A DNA stretch of 64,000 bases from positions 9,615,969 through 9,679,968 of the forward strand of contig NC_053401.1 of the NCBI RefSeq assembly GCF_016859285.1, read 5' to 3'. The notes below the pieces were generated by a model. It was not told where the DNA came from. It ran no database searches and saw only the letters and a program-made list of their open reading frames with translations. This DNA comes from Xiphias gladius (lineage: Eukaryota; Chordata; Actinopteri; Istiophoriformes; Xiphiidae). Below are positions 43,513 to 55,574 of this stretch, piece after piece. The position numbers and the translations under genes are program-made. Within the stretch, counting starts at the first letter, position 1. Each line of letters opens with the position of its first letter.

Positions 43513-43589
43513 ATGTCACACCTCTAAAAAGTGGTCGGACTCCTCTCTGCCACCAGGTTGGTGATGCTGGTGATCCTGGTCTGTGCTGA
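43513..43589 (-). other. Possible orphan 3'-terminal exon
   Basis: On the minus strand a strong acceptor (gattttttttctcttcag) precedes sequence that, in one phase, reads QTRITSITNLVAERSPTTF and a stop. I do not recognise the protein. The required phase (one base carried in) does not match the end of tspan33 exon 7 (phase 0), so it is not a simple alternative tspan33 end. It could be chance. Confidence 0.2.
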
Positions 43590-45329
43590 AGAGAAAAAAA
43601 ATCACCGTGAGGGGAGTGACCGCGGCTTTAAACTAACATAGAAATGTCATGTTTAGATTGTGGACTTGCGTCAAAGGCCGTTAAACACGCGGGACTGTTT
43701 CTGCTCCCAAAGATTACAGGCGTCAAGTTTCAGCATATGTCTCGCAACTCAGGTTTTTTCGTTTGCCCGGCAGAGAAACAGGGTGGAGATGAGAGCTTGT
43801 GTTGGTTCTCCGCTTCTTCACAGATACATTAGTCTTTTGGCCAGAGCCTCCCTGGGTTACAAGTAACAATGTCTCGAGACAGCTCTCCAATTAAAAGAAC
43901 CACAGGATTTGCCTCAAGTTATTACGTGGTAATAATGTACCGAATGCTGACATTTACAGCTGTGGATGTAATTCACCGATACGAAGAGCACTAAACTTTT
44001 ATGACCATGCTCAATGTGAATCCGTTTCGACTAACAGTTAAATACAGCTACACTTTCCTTTGCTGTCAGAGCAAATCAAACTTTAATTGGTAGTGTATCA
44101 GGACAACAAGTAGAGAGGGTGAGATTATTTTTAGTGCGTAGTAAATCTTTTTTCCTCAGTCAGAGAACCTCAACCGCTGCCTGCGCACTGATAGGTCACA
44201 GAATACAAACTTGGCCCTGTTGTAGTGACTACATCAACAAGCAATTCAGGCGTTCACACAACTGTTTTCTTTTGTGGGAAAGCTGGGAGTCCCCGCTTCC
44301 TCCGCACTTTAGTTCAAAAAGGGAGGAAAACGAAAGAATAAGAGGTGGGAACGGGATTTCAAATATATCGCCCACAACATATGTTCAGAATGTGAACTGG
44401 GTGCAGAGCCCACACATTTGTCTGCGCTGGCAGCCCATTGAGACACGCACCCCACAAAATCCAGCAGCTCTGCAGTCACGCAGGGCCGTCAGCTGGCTAA
44501 AATGTGAGGGGGAAGTGGCATCACGTGCAGTGTGAGGTCTTGGCAGGACAGCCCAGACCGTGTTGAGGAATGTCAGCCCATCGGTGTAAACATTTGTTTG
44601 CAGCTCTCGTCAAATGAAACATGTTAAAATCGTTATGTAAAAAAAAAAAAAAAAAAATGTTTATCATACTGAAACAGGGATACAAGGCATTTCTGGAACT
44701 CAGAGGTAAATACTTTATTTCAGTGAATAAAAACAATATGTGATATAAATTCCAGCAAATATCAAATGTCAGAATCACCTCACAGATGCTGGCAACAACA
44801 AACAGCATTACTGAGCATGGAGAAGACATTAGGTCTGACATTTCAGTTGACAGTTTTCAAAGAGTCTCCAAAACGTTCCATTTTAGAGAATGCCATTCCC
44901 TTTTTAGTTATTTAACTATGAATTTGTAGCCAGCAGGATACATAGATATGTTGTAACTCGCAGTCCAGTTTGGCATCTCAAAAAAAAAAAGGAAACGATA
45001 GAAAATGCTTTCGTGTAGATTATACTGACTGCAGTTCTTAAGGTCAACATAAACCTGTCAATATGACCCCGAGTACCAAATAGTCCCTCTGCTCCTCTAA
45101 CTATTAGAAAATGTTTGGTAAATGCGAACATGGTCCATGTCCAGTGGGCGGCGACAAAGTCCTATTTCTCCATCTGTGTTCTTTTAAATCCAAGGGGAAT
45201 GAGACTGGATACTCATACCAGGCTGACAGATGTTTTCAGAGAACTGGCATAAATAGTTCTACCCCCCCCCTTCCCCGCTTGGATCACCATGTTTATGGTG
45301 TCGTTGGTCGGAATCCGGTCTGGTCCGGG

Positions 45330-46281
45330 TCAGGTCCACGGGTCAGAGCGGTGTCTGAGGTTGTAGTCCTGGAGCTCGATCTGGTCTTTGATCTGGTTGA
45401 TCAGAATCTGAGACAGGAGGATCCCAACCAGCTGCGGAGGAGAAAACACAGACGGAGGGCTCACCGGCTGGCTACGGCTGTTAGCCCCTTCTCCTCTCTC
45501 ACGGGCTTGAGCCCAATGTGCGTGTTTGTGTGTGTCGGTATGTGTGCACCATGCGTCACACCCTACCTGCGGGATGGCCAATCCCAGTGCAACACCTCCG
45601 AGAATGAACAGGTTACTGTGAATCCAATCGACCAATTTATCTATGCAGCCATTGGTGTGGATGTGGTTTCCAGCTTCATGGTACTCTAAGTCCTGCATGT
45701 CCTGGCCGCACATGGTGTTGATAACCGCCTGCACACATAGACATATACAGATAAAGCAAATGAATAATAAATAAATAAATAAAAAAGAAACCAAAATGTG
45801 GTCAGCAGAGTCTGTAAAAAGAGGACCTTGTCTTTGGATATGATACAACAGGAGAAGGGGACAGAGCAGCGTTCTCTGCTGGGGTTGTCCTTCTTGCAGT
45901 TGAAGTATATGTTCTGGGACCAGTCGGTGTACGTGACACCACCACAGCAGCCGAACTGGGAGGACATACAGACATTTGAGATGGGAAAGATTAGAAGCCA
46001 TGTCAGGTATCTGTGTATACAGCCGATAGAAAAAAAGAGAGAGAAAAAAAAAAGGTCATTTATTTGTAAAGAAAAAATGATGATGACCTGTGATAAGTAT
46101 GTCATGAAGTCTGCATTTGGACTAAATCCTTACCTCCATCTGACCAAAATCAATAAGGTTTTGCAGATCAATGTCATCTCTGTAGTGGACGATGGCATTG
46201 TTGATCATCTCTGTCACTTTACTCCGGGCCTTGGGAGCGTATGGAAAAAGTAGTTTAGCAGCATGTACAACAACAATGACG

Positions 46282-46312
<31 letters not shown>

Positions 46313-49300
46313 CGACGACAACAACCAACAAAAACACCATAAATTGTATTGTTGTATGACAGTTAAAATGTTAGACAGTTGGATTCTATCATGAAGACAT
46401 ATTTAGATGAGATACGTTTTTGACAGTCGGATAAGAGCAGGTTTGCATCCTTTTTAAAACACAATCAAAGCTGTCTTGATGTCTGTTACATCACTACTCA
46501 GCCCGTGGGCAAACTCTGCTGTTTGTTTCAGGAGTTTTTTTTTCAGATTTTGCAGCAGTTACGGACAAAGCGCAGCAGGGGGCGTGCTTTGCTTGTTCCT
46601 CACAATCAGAAAAGGACAAATACAGCAAAATCTACCCCAAGAAAGAGTCTGTAATCAAATTCAGTACCTTTCTCATGGATCATTAATAATATTATGAAGC
46701 CTTGCCCTCGAACAGATGACTAGCGTTGATATATATTCTAGTAATATGTTATATAATGCATTCGATCATTTGTGGGATTTAGTTAAAATCCACCAACAGC
46801 AAACCAATATTATCAAAAATAAACGATAGCGCCAGATATTCATTTAGCGCTCATGACCATTTTTGACCACTTATATAGGTACGTCTGTAATCCATGTGGT
46901 CCGTTCAATCAGTCAATCAATCAATCAATCAATCCCCAGGAGAAATACAAAACAAAGAATTACAGGTACAGTAATGTATTATAGTATAAACAATTAAAGA
47001 TACCATCTGTATCTACATTGTTTTCAAAGATTTAGTTCAGTAGGAAATGTGGAAAAACACTTTTTAAAAACCTTTTCTAGCACATACGAACATGCCCGCA
47101 TTACTCTGATTGAGAAAATCCTCCATATTGTTTCGTTACCGTATCTGAGAAGACGAAGCCCAGAATACCAGCAGTGAGCTGGAGCAGGAAGATCACTGTC
47201 AGACAGATACAGAACTGGGAGGGAAAGAGAGAGGGATGGTCACGGCACTGTAAAACTTTATCTGCTTTGTGTTAGTTCTTTAGAGGACAGAGTCCATGAG
47301 CTCAGACTTTGTGGGTTCAGATATGACCCATGACCCCCGGCTGCATATTTTACGGCATGTCTCTCTGCACTGTTATAGGTCTATAAGCCAGAGTTCCTCA
47401 CCAAAATACCCCCTACAGAATGCACTAGAGCCCGGCGGCCGCAAAAACCCCCTGACTTACTGTCTGCAGGAGGCAGATGTTTTCTCGCAGGGAGCCCACA
47501 CAGCCACAGAAGGTGATGATGAACATGAGGACCCCCACAACCATCAGCATTATAGCGGGGTCCACTGACAGACAGGCCAGCGCTGCCTCTGAGGTAAAGA
47601 AGAAAATAGAAGACTGATGGGACTGATGGGAACAGGGCGAGTCTGTCTTTTCTTCAGATGACAGAATTCAAACTTTCAGACGGCAGCAAGGAACACTCAC
47701 GGAAGTATGTTTTTTCAAGCATCTTTCTATTTATAATAATATAAACAATCATTTTACAGTCACAATTCTTCTCTTTTGATAGAATTCATTCCTTTTAAGA
47801 AATCTTGAGCGACACCAGATTCGGCGAAGCCTCGTGAAAGCACAAGTACTTTTTGCCGACACCCCAGAATAAGCATGGAGAAAGACTGTTCGCTCTACCC
47901 GTGGAGGCTCATTTACCTGCATGTTTCATCATGCGGGCATACACGCCGATTGACACCATCACCAGGGAGATTATCTGAGGAGAACAGAACACATAAAGAA
48001 AAAAAGATTTCCCAAGATTTTCTTTACAATTAATGCATTCCAAGACACTACACACAGGGCATAATAAACAGAAACCACACGCACCACAGTGGGTGAAGAA
48101 GCCTACTCTATGTTCTTACTTGTTAAGGGAGTGGCACCATTAATCACGATAGGAAAGATGTGCAGAAGGTATATCTGAGTCACGGACAAGGCTGTACAAA
48201 GAGAGTAAAAGCTAAATTTCCAGACATACACTCTGAGTAAGTTTAGTGATAAACTAGAGGAGCACAACGTTCTTCTTTAAGTGGCAGGAGTGTAGATTAG
48301 AGGCGACTGCCATCCACTCTGCTTCCATTGAACTAAATCGACCGGGCAGCGATCTGTACCCTTCCCTAAAATGAAATAAAGACCCTTTCACTCAGCGCTC
48401 CTCTCCCAGCCTCAATAGAATAATAGGCAGCCCTCGGAAACCCTCTTCCCACCCCGCGTGAAACGGATCCAGTTACCACAGACACTGCACCTTCATGGGG
48501 TTTGTGGGGCAAAGCTAGGGTTGCCTGCCTGTTTTTTTGTAAAGGCCTAGTTTCACCGTGAATTAACCAGACATGACACCTGAGGCGAGCGGGTGGCTTT
48601 TTAAAAAAAAAACAAAACAATTTTTGTATCTGTGTAAGTCTGCCAATGTTAACATTTATTCCACATCCAACGTTAAACTGTGGCTAAATCACATGTTCCT
48701 TAGGGAACGTAGCCAATTTACTTATTTGGTTAAGCATCATTGTAAAAGACTGATAATTACAAAGGTTGTAACTAAAACTGGGCTTTCCAAGGAAATTTGC
48801 CGAGATTACAGATCTAGACGGGAAGAGAACCATAAAAAAAAAAACTTGCAGTAATCTTTGTTGTGTCCTGCACAGAGCTCGTTGTAGCCAGAGGCAACAG
48901 AAATTACAACAACGCATTCCACGTTGAAGTGCTTCAAGTTTTTACACAGCCTCATCCTCTGTAACAAGTTAGATTCACCGCTTGCACACAGGCTGACACA
49001 CTCATATTGGAATGTTTGAAAACTAAAAAAAGATAGAAGGGAAATAGATAAAGAAAAGCCATTCAGACTGTATGATTTGTTTGATTTGTTGTTTAGTTCT
49101 CTTCCTCTGCCATTTTCTATGCCGTTTTCTGCTCAATCAGAATTAAGAACGTCCCCTCACACCGGCCCAAACCTCAGAAGGTTTAATCTGCAGCAACACA
49201 TCGGCTCTAAAAAAAAATGCTGTAAGAAATCTCCTTACGTTCCAGCCGCCAAGCACCTGACACTGAAACCCACTGAGATGACCTTTGCCTTGTTGACAGC

Positions 49301-49844
49301 CCACCGCCGAGCTTTGCTGGTGATTTTAACGAAATTCTTTACTGTTAAAGTCTAAAGTGGTAAAAAGATAAATTACTGTCCTACTGTGGGAGATATAACG
49401 CCACAGTCTGAGAGTATGTAGTTAATAATACTAATGTATTACCTGTTGTTTTTTTTGTGAGAGTTGTTGAAAATGTGTCCCCCCCCAGTCAACAAACGAG
49501 GGACCCACTTCTCCCACAAATCTGCTCGGCACAATCAGCATATGAATCAACGAAAGGGGTTGTGTTCCTTGGCAACTGAGCATGTCATGAAAGGAACTAG
49601 TGAAATTGGATTGGTGAAAAGTGGAGTGTAGGGTACCCGAAACAACCCAGCAGCAGTTTTGTGTTGGTGAGTTTGTGTGTGTGTGTGTGTGTGTTTGTTT
49701 AATGGCAAACAGGTTCCCAGCCCCCCCCACAAAAAAAGGTCCTTTTGGAACCAAAATCTGAGGCTACATTCCTGATCTGCAAAGTAAAAACACGAAACTT
49801 GGTCCCTGTCCACTGACCAAGAAGCAAACACCTGGTGTGTTCCT

Positions 49845-49905
<61 letters not shown>

Positions 49906-50212
49906 CTATGTTAACTTCCCCTCTGCTCTTTGCTGGGGCACTTTCACTCTGTTAAAACACCAAAGTTAAAGAACAACTAAGTCAAACAAAGCAGTGGGTG
50001 CTCCAAATGCCAGAATGCGGCTTAGCAAGGAACACACAGGGAATATTAAATAAAGGCCAGCACGCTTCGATCCCTGTCACTTATCATTCAGATAGCAGCA
50101 GAGCACTCACCCAAAATATGAAATTGAACATGAACAGTAGATACTTCACGACCGGGCTGACAAACGAGAAGTCCTCATTAGATCCAGGTACTCCTCTGCG
50201 TCTCCCTCCCAT
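45330..50212 (-). CDS. tspan33: Tetraspanin-33, complete
   Basis: Eight exons give 283 aa, the same length as human TSPAN33: 50111-50212, 47917-47974, 47461-47588, 47140-47214, 46134-46229, 45827-45955, 45567-45728, 45330-45431. This TspanC8 tetraspanin escorts the protease ADAM10 and affects Notch signalling and blood-cell development (family knowledge). Four membrane helices are visible, starting VVKYLLFMFNFIFW. The large loop has the CCG motif at 156-158 and eight cysteines (156, 157, 173, 183, 189, 190, 203, 224), the TspanC8 signature. The tail LRHRSDPWT matches human HRADPWY. The start Met is followed by a basic GGRRRG and lies in a GC-rich first exon. The donor of exon 6 (AAG/gtcctc) is weak, but the frame and homology require it. 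Teleosts have tspan33a and b copies; I cannot say which this is. Confidence 0.95.
46266..46330. repeat. CAA trinucleotide repeat
   Basis: About 18 caa/cga units in tspan33 intron 4, just upstream (minus strand) of exon 5. On the minus strand it reads as poly-valine, a false coding signal. Confidence 0.9.
46905..46933. repeat. TCAA tetranucleotide repeat
   Basis: About seven tcaa units in a tspan33 intron. Confidence 0.85.
49673..49696. repeat. GT microsatellite
   Basis: About 11 GT units in tspan33 intron 1. Confidence 0.85.
49850..49905. repeat. GT/GA compound microsatellite
   Basis: About 20 GT units run directly into about nine GA units. Confidence 0.9.
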
Positions 50213-51060
50213 GGCGACAAGTACCCAGGCGCCTTATCCGGGGTTTGCGCGCAAGTGATCCGACTGTACGCGGGGGGAAAAAAAAAAAAAAAAAGTCTCC
50301 GTGAGTAAGCCCAGCCGAAGACTCGTCAGCATATAATGACGACGAGGAGGTGCCGATTTATTTCTTTCATTTTTTTTTTCATTTTTTTCTTGCAGCGCTC
50401 GAGGCGACGCGCGCAGCCCACAGCCGCGAAGTCCCGGGCTGCCGCCGCCCGGCGGCGCCGGCCGGGGCGTGCGGGGACCGGGCGCGTCGGGTCTCCGCCG
50501 GTGATCGGACGGTGCGAACCGTGACGGAAACACTTGTCAGAACACAAGTCGTGTTTTTCGTTCGCTGTGTCAAGAGGAACGGGCGGTTCCAGTTTATCAG
50601 CCATTCTGAATGTCGGTCGCTGCATATTATTGTTTTGGACATTCAAGTGTAACACTAAATGTACTTTAATATATTTTACTCAAAGTGTTTAATTTGGAGG
50701 CACGTCTCTAAATACACACCGTGTTCATGCTGAATGTATGATGAGCATGGGGAACCGATGATGAAAAGTTGATTATTATCAATCACTTATATTGTTTTAT
50801 ATTGTTTTATATTGTTAAATGTTTTTTTTTAAATGTTCTCTGTGTTTCATTTTTAAGACATCATAGTTTTGCTTACACCCCATTTGTAAAACACCACAGG
50901 CCCTTTCTACAGCAATCATTTTGACATGCCATTAATAATCAATACATCATTCATAAATTACATGCCCATATAGTCTTCCTGGTTTTATTTCCTTTCATAA
51001 ACGATGCATTTTCATTTCATTTAGGAAATGAAAAAGTGTGTGTTTGTGTGTGTGTGTGTG

Positions 51061-51114
<54 letters not shown>

Positions 51115-51575
51115 ATTTTAGTGTCTGATCGAACACTACTCTGACCCGCTGATTGTCAGTCTGCAGCATTTAAAGTTAAAAATGACGAAAAGTTTCCCTA
51201 CGCCAATTATCTTTCTGTTCTTCCGTGACTGCTGATGGGTAATGATCGCGGGCCGGAAAGCCCCGGAGGCCAGGTTCTTGGGAAGTCCTGGGTTGCCGAT
51301 AAGACGGACGAAGGTGCGCCAGCCCCTGACAGGAAGTGCCATTTCCCCGGTATCGATACTGGGTTTCAGCTCATCTCCATCACGTCGACTGCTTTTTTTT
51401 TTTTTTTTTTTTTGAGTCGACTTCAGCGACCCGACTTTTATTGTGAAGGACAGCGCACACGGCATGACCGTTTTCACAACATCCGTTTTACCCGGAAGTT
51501 ATAAGAGTGTTGTCCAGTTCTGTAGGATGAAGGCTTAAAATTGTGCTTTTCTCATTGTCTAGACGTTTTTGAACC
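50213..51575. promoter_or_regulatory. Region between divergent tspan33 and the TIN2-like zinc-finger gene
   Basis: The two genes start about 1.36 kb apart and point away from each other. The tspan33 side (about 50.39-50.53 kb) is strongly GC-rich (cgccgcccggcggcgc) and looks like a CpG-island promoter. A 70-bp GT microsatellite and a T run lie between. No coding exon was recognised. Confidence 0.5.
51036..51110. repeat. GT microsatellite, long
   Basis: About 37 mostly perfect GT units with one gc interruption. Confidence 0.92.
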
Positions 51576-54500
51576 ATGAAAATGGCGTGGAAAAGCAAAG
51601 GTTTGTCCGCTAATCTATCTAGCTGTTTGCTAGCATCAGTATTCAGTCCTTTCAGTATGTAATGCAGTTATGAAAACAGTTATTATGGTAACGTTAGCTT
51701 ATCATCTTGGGAATTTGAGCTGAGGACGAATCGCGTGCAAATGGTTGTTTGAGCCCCTGTGGAAGAACGCGCTGCATCCGTTCATCGCGAAACACTTGTT
51801 TCCAATGCCGCCCGCAGGTGCCCCTCTTCTCCCGGCCTCCTTACACCTCCTGGTCCCCCCAGTGAGACTTATGTCTGCTTTCGTGTGGCAAATAGCGCAG
51901 CAGCACCGCGTGATGCAGTACGACAAGCTGGTGGACTTCGTCAGTTTGGTGACGGAGATCGTCCCAGAGCTCCTGAGTCCCGGTCAGACGGCTCAGCTCA
52001 CCCTGGGCCTGAGAGCGAGGGTGAGGAATTATTGAACCTGACCCTCTGCGAGACCAAAATGGCAAAGTCACTGGCGTTTACTCTGTCTCTCTCAGTGGCC
52101 TCACAAGAGACACGTTTTACTTCTTTCTTTCTTCTTCAGCTGGCATGTGCATAAGGAATAATATATGTAGACCTGAAAGTTTTCCTGTCCGGTTAAAGGA
52201 AGTTGCACTGACTGGATATTTTTACCCTCGAAAAAACTTGCATTTTCTGCAGTTGACAAAAAACAGCCTCACCAAAAGATCCACTCGTTCGCTGCAGCTT
52301 TTTAATCACATCAAATGATAAGGAACTATCAACAATGTACGCTCAAATGCAGCTTTTAAATCAGCCTGGATGAGAAGGCCTGAAAGGGCTCGTAAAGAAA
52401 ATGGGAATTTTGAGCATTTACATCCCCCGCGTCAGCTCCATTTGTGGAGAAAGGTCAGTTGATATCACCAAAAGCTCGGGAACGGTGACTGAGTGGACCT
52501 GTTGTTGAGTTTGTTTCTTTCAATTCCTGCCTCAAAGGTCAAGAATGAACTTTCAGTCTCAACATGCCTGTGCATTGCCATTTTATCTCTTTTTGGGTCT
52601 TTAGCATATTGAGTTCAGTTTCACTGTATTATTGTTTTTTCTGTAACTGTCTTATTTGTAATTTTAGGGTGTGTCTTGTTATCTGTCGCTTGTACAGTTC
52701 AACATATTGTCGCCCTTTTCCCAAATCAGTCTTTCCCCTGCCGTGTCGTGTTCTTTCGAGTTACCCGTCTCCCGCCTGTGCCCTGTTGCAGCTGGTTCTG
52801 GAGCTGTGTCGTGGTGACGGCGTCGCCAACTTGCAGACCATCCAGAGCCACCTGGATAAAATCCACGCCTGCAGTGCCGAGCTGAGCTCCACTGACCAGA
52901 TGGTGGGCTTTTAGAGCAAAGTCAGAGCAAAACGTGGACAACACACATAAAATTCAGAAACCCAGGGGCTTTCTCATATATTCTCAGAAAATATGGAGCT
53001 CACAGACACGGAGGGAAAGAAGTAGTCAGTAACAGCATTATTGTAGTAACTGATGTAACTTTTTATGAATACAAGCCTTGGGTAAACACAGCATTAGTTA
53101 GACACATAAAATCAAAATCCAAAATAGTTGAAACCTTTTTTCAACTTTATTGTTGTCCACTTCTTGACAGGCCAGTGGTGATATCCTGAAGACCTCATAC
53201 ACCAACTTCGCCAGCCTGGTTCAAAACCTTTTGAATGTTCCCTTTGAAAAGGAGTTCTTCTTCCAAGTGAGTCTTTTCTCCGAGAAATCTCTCTCAAAGA
53301 TCAAGGGAACAGAAGGGATGTAGGTCTATTTTATCATGACAAAAGACAAATGACAAAGATTGAACCTTTGGTCAGAGTGGCTTATAAAGTCTAAAGATTC
53401 CCCAACCACTTTACAGCAGTGATAAATCCAAAGCTCTGGCTGTTTCTGTAGGAGGTTTTTCCTGCGAACTATGGCTCCGCCTACGACCAAAGACTGCAGC
53501 AGCTGGTGTCCGAGTTCCTGTCCAGGCTGGAGCAGCTGCTGCCGATACCGGACCTGCAACAGGTACTTTATAAATACCGATTGAGACTTAGACGGGGACA
53601 TGTACAGAGAGACAAAATCGGAAAAAATAAGGAAGTTGCTACATTGAGCAAAACACCTCGCACTGTTACTTTTTTTAATCCTGAAAAATCCTGTGAAATG
53701 TGTGAAGTAAGAAAGCCGTCGTTTATTGGTCACAGTGTTATTTCACATCTAAAACAAAGAAAGTCACTTGATTTCTCTCCTTTTTGTGCCACTGCTTTGA
53801 GCTTCAAAAATATGTGACTGTTGTTTCAGCTGCCACCCTGCATCACTGTCGTCTTCTCTCTCTGCCTCAGACAGCAGCGTGGCTCACTGAGACAACGTCT
53901 GTGTCGGAAGAATTTGGACAGCATCTCTCCGAACCCTTAGCCCTGAAGACTCTGCTGCTTCATCAGAGACAGCTGGGCAGTCTCGGCTCAGGTGAGGATA
54001 ACAGAGATGGGGTAGAACTTTTCCACAACAGAAATCTTACTGAAGAGACAAGAGGAACATTTTCTATCAGTTTAAAAGACCGAGGTTTAAAAATGCTGCT
54101 TTGTTTGTTCTTTCTCACTTTCATATGCTCCTAAATTCTTGTTTTTCCTTCTTTCACAATAAATATAACTTGTTTTGAAGATTTTTTTAATAAGTGACTC
54201 TAATGTGTAAAATGTTAAATCCCTTCCTCAATTACAGCTCAGTCAAGCAGTGAGGAAGATATCCTTCTGTCCACACTGGCCCTCCCTTCTCAGACTGGAG
54301 TGGGGAAGTTCACTGTGCCGTACAGCGAAGAGGGTGATGATTTTGACAGCGAGGAAGAGACCCTGGCATTGGAGGATTTAGAAGCGGAGGACTCAAATCA
54401 TAGCTCTGATGACACCGCAGACGATTGGTTCCCAAAAAAGGAATCAGGTTAGAGAAACAACCAGTTGCAGCAGCAGACCAGAACCGGTCTAAGAGGCAGG

Positions 54501-55574
54501 CAAAGTTTTTAGACTAATGTGCTGTGTTTTATACTGTTCCCAGGTCCTCTGTCACATTTATTCATCTGCCCTCAGTGTTCATTTGCTCACCGCCTGAAGA
54601 GGAAGGTCCAAGAGCACATCCAGAGTGAGCACCACACTTCAGCGACGGTTCAGAAAAAACTATCCGTGAAAAAAGCCAGAGCAAAGACTCAGCAGAAAAG
54701 TAAAGACTTGAACACTGCAAAGAAGAAAGCAGAAGGCAACCTGGAGAAAAAGAGGAAACCCAAACAAAAAGACGTTGTCGAAAAAAAGCGGGAACGTAAG
54801 CAAAAGAAAGACAACCTGGAAAACAAGGAACGACGGAGACGGAAAGAGCCCGCGGGGGAAGACAAAAGGTTTCTGAGCACGCGACCGGTGAACAAAAACT
54901 TCACAGAGGAAGAGACTAAATGCCTGACGTGTGAAAAGGTTTTTGAACATCCAAATCAATTGAAGACCCACATGAAGATCCACAGTTTCCGGTACCGATG
55001 CAGCCAATGTGAGAAGGGATTCACCAGCCCATCGGGGTATTATCAGCACCAGAGACTCCACAAGAGAGGACGAATATTCGTCTGCAGCCAGTGCAGCAAG
55101 GGATTCCTGTGTAATTATTCGCTCAAGCAACATGAGCGCCTGCACGAAGGCCCCTCCAACCTGTGCACCATCTGTGGGAAAAGCTTCAGCAAGGCGGGCA
55201 TCACAAGACACATGCAGATGCACAGAGGGGAGAAGAATTACCTCTGCACCACATGTGGGAAGTCGTTTTTGTCCTCAGGGGAGCTGCTGCTGCACACTCG
55301 GTCTCACACGGGTGAGACGCCGTACACCTGCACCCACTGCGGGAAGGGTTTCTCCAGCAAGAGTCACCTAAATGTCCACACGCGCTCCCACACGGGCGAG
55401 CGTCCGTACCTGTGCTCAGAGTGCCCGAAGCGTTTCCTCACGCTGAACTGCCTGAAGAGGCACACACTCAGCCACAACGGGGTGAAACCATTTAAGTGTC
55501 CGAACTGTGAGAGAGAATTCTCCCAGCAGGGGAATCTGAAAAGACATTTGGCGACTCATAAGCCCGACACGTAA
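51576..55574 (+). CDS. TIN2-like N-terminal domain fused to nine C2H2 zinc fingers
   Basis: Eight exons give 635 aa: 51576-51600, 51818-52020, 52792-52902, 53171-53266, 53452-53562, 53871-53991, 54238-54447, 54544-55574. Residues about 14-210 resemble the N-terminal domain of TINF2, the shelterin bridge: LLVPPVRLMSAFVWQ, ELLSPGQTAQLTLGLRAR, LEQLLPIPDLQQ and SEEFGQHL line up in order with human TIN2 segments as I remember them. An acidic stretch follows (EEGDDFDSEEETLALEDLEAE), then a lone finger CPQCSFAHRLKRKVQEHIQSEH (about 301-322), a Lys-rich linker of about 100 residues, and eight tandem C2H2 fingers to the end. The fourth tandem finger (CTICGKSFSKAGITRHMQMH) is one residue short. It probably binds DNA; the target and any telomere role are unknown. 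The tiny first exon (MKMAWKSK) is the least certain; an unspliced start at 51745 is the alternative. No acknowledged symbol is known to me. Confidence 0.85.

Larger units (their letters stand above)
40990..45329. other. smo promoter/5' UTR, intergenic DNA, tspan33 3' UTR
   Basis: The first 350 bp are GC-rich and should hold the smo 5' UTR and promoter. Several microsatellites follow (GT 41372-41393, AT 42320-42346, CA 43335-43396). A minus-strand AATAAA at about 44709-44714 is the likely tspan33 poly(A) signal, giving about 0.6 kb of 3' UTR. A possible isolated minus-strand exon lies at about 43513-43589. Otherwise nothing recognised. Confidence 0.5.
47975..50110 (-). other. tspan33: tspan33 intron 1
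   Basis: A 2.1-kb intron with two GT/GA microsatellites (49673-49696 and 49850-49905). No exon or RNA gene recognised. Confidence 0.7.

Noticed and set aside
46122-46340. Poly-valine open frame upstream of tspan33 exon 5
   Set aside because: Only the exon part is coding; the valines come from the CAA microsatellite in the intron.
51745-51817. Unspliced start MFEPLWKNAL for the TIN2-like gene
   Set aside because: A clean acceptor (cccgcag) at 51817 joins exon 1 (MKMAWKSK) in frame. Kept only as an alternative.
54660-55223. 187-codon minus-strand open frame in the zinc-finger exon
   Set aside because: Shadow of the Lys-rich linker and fingers on the plus strand.
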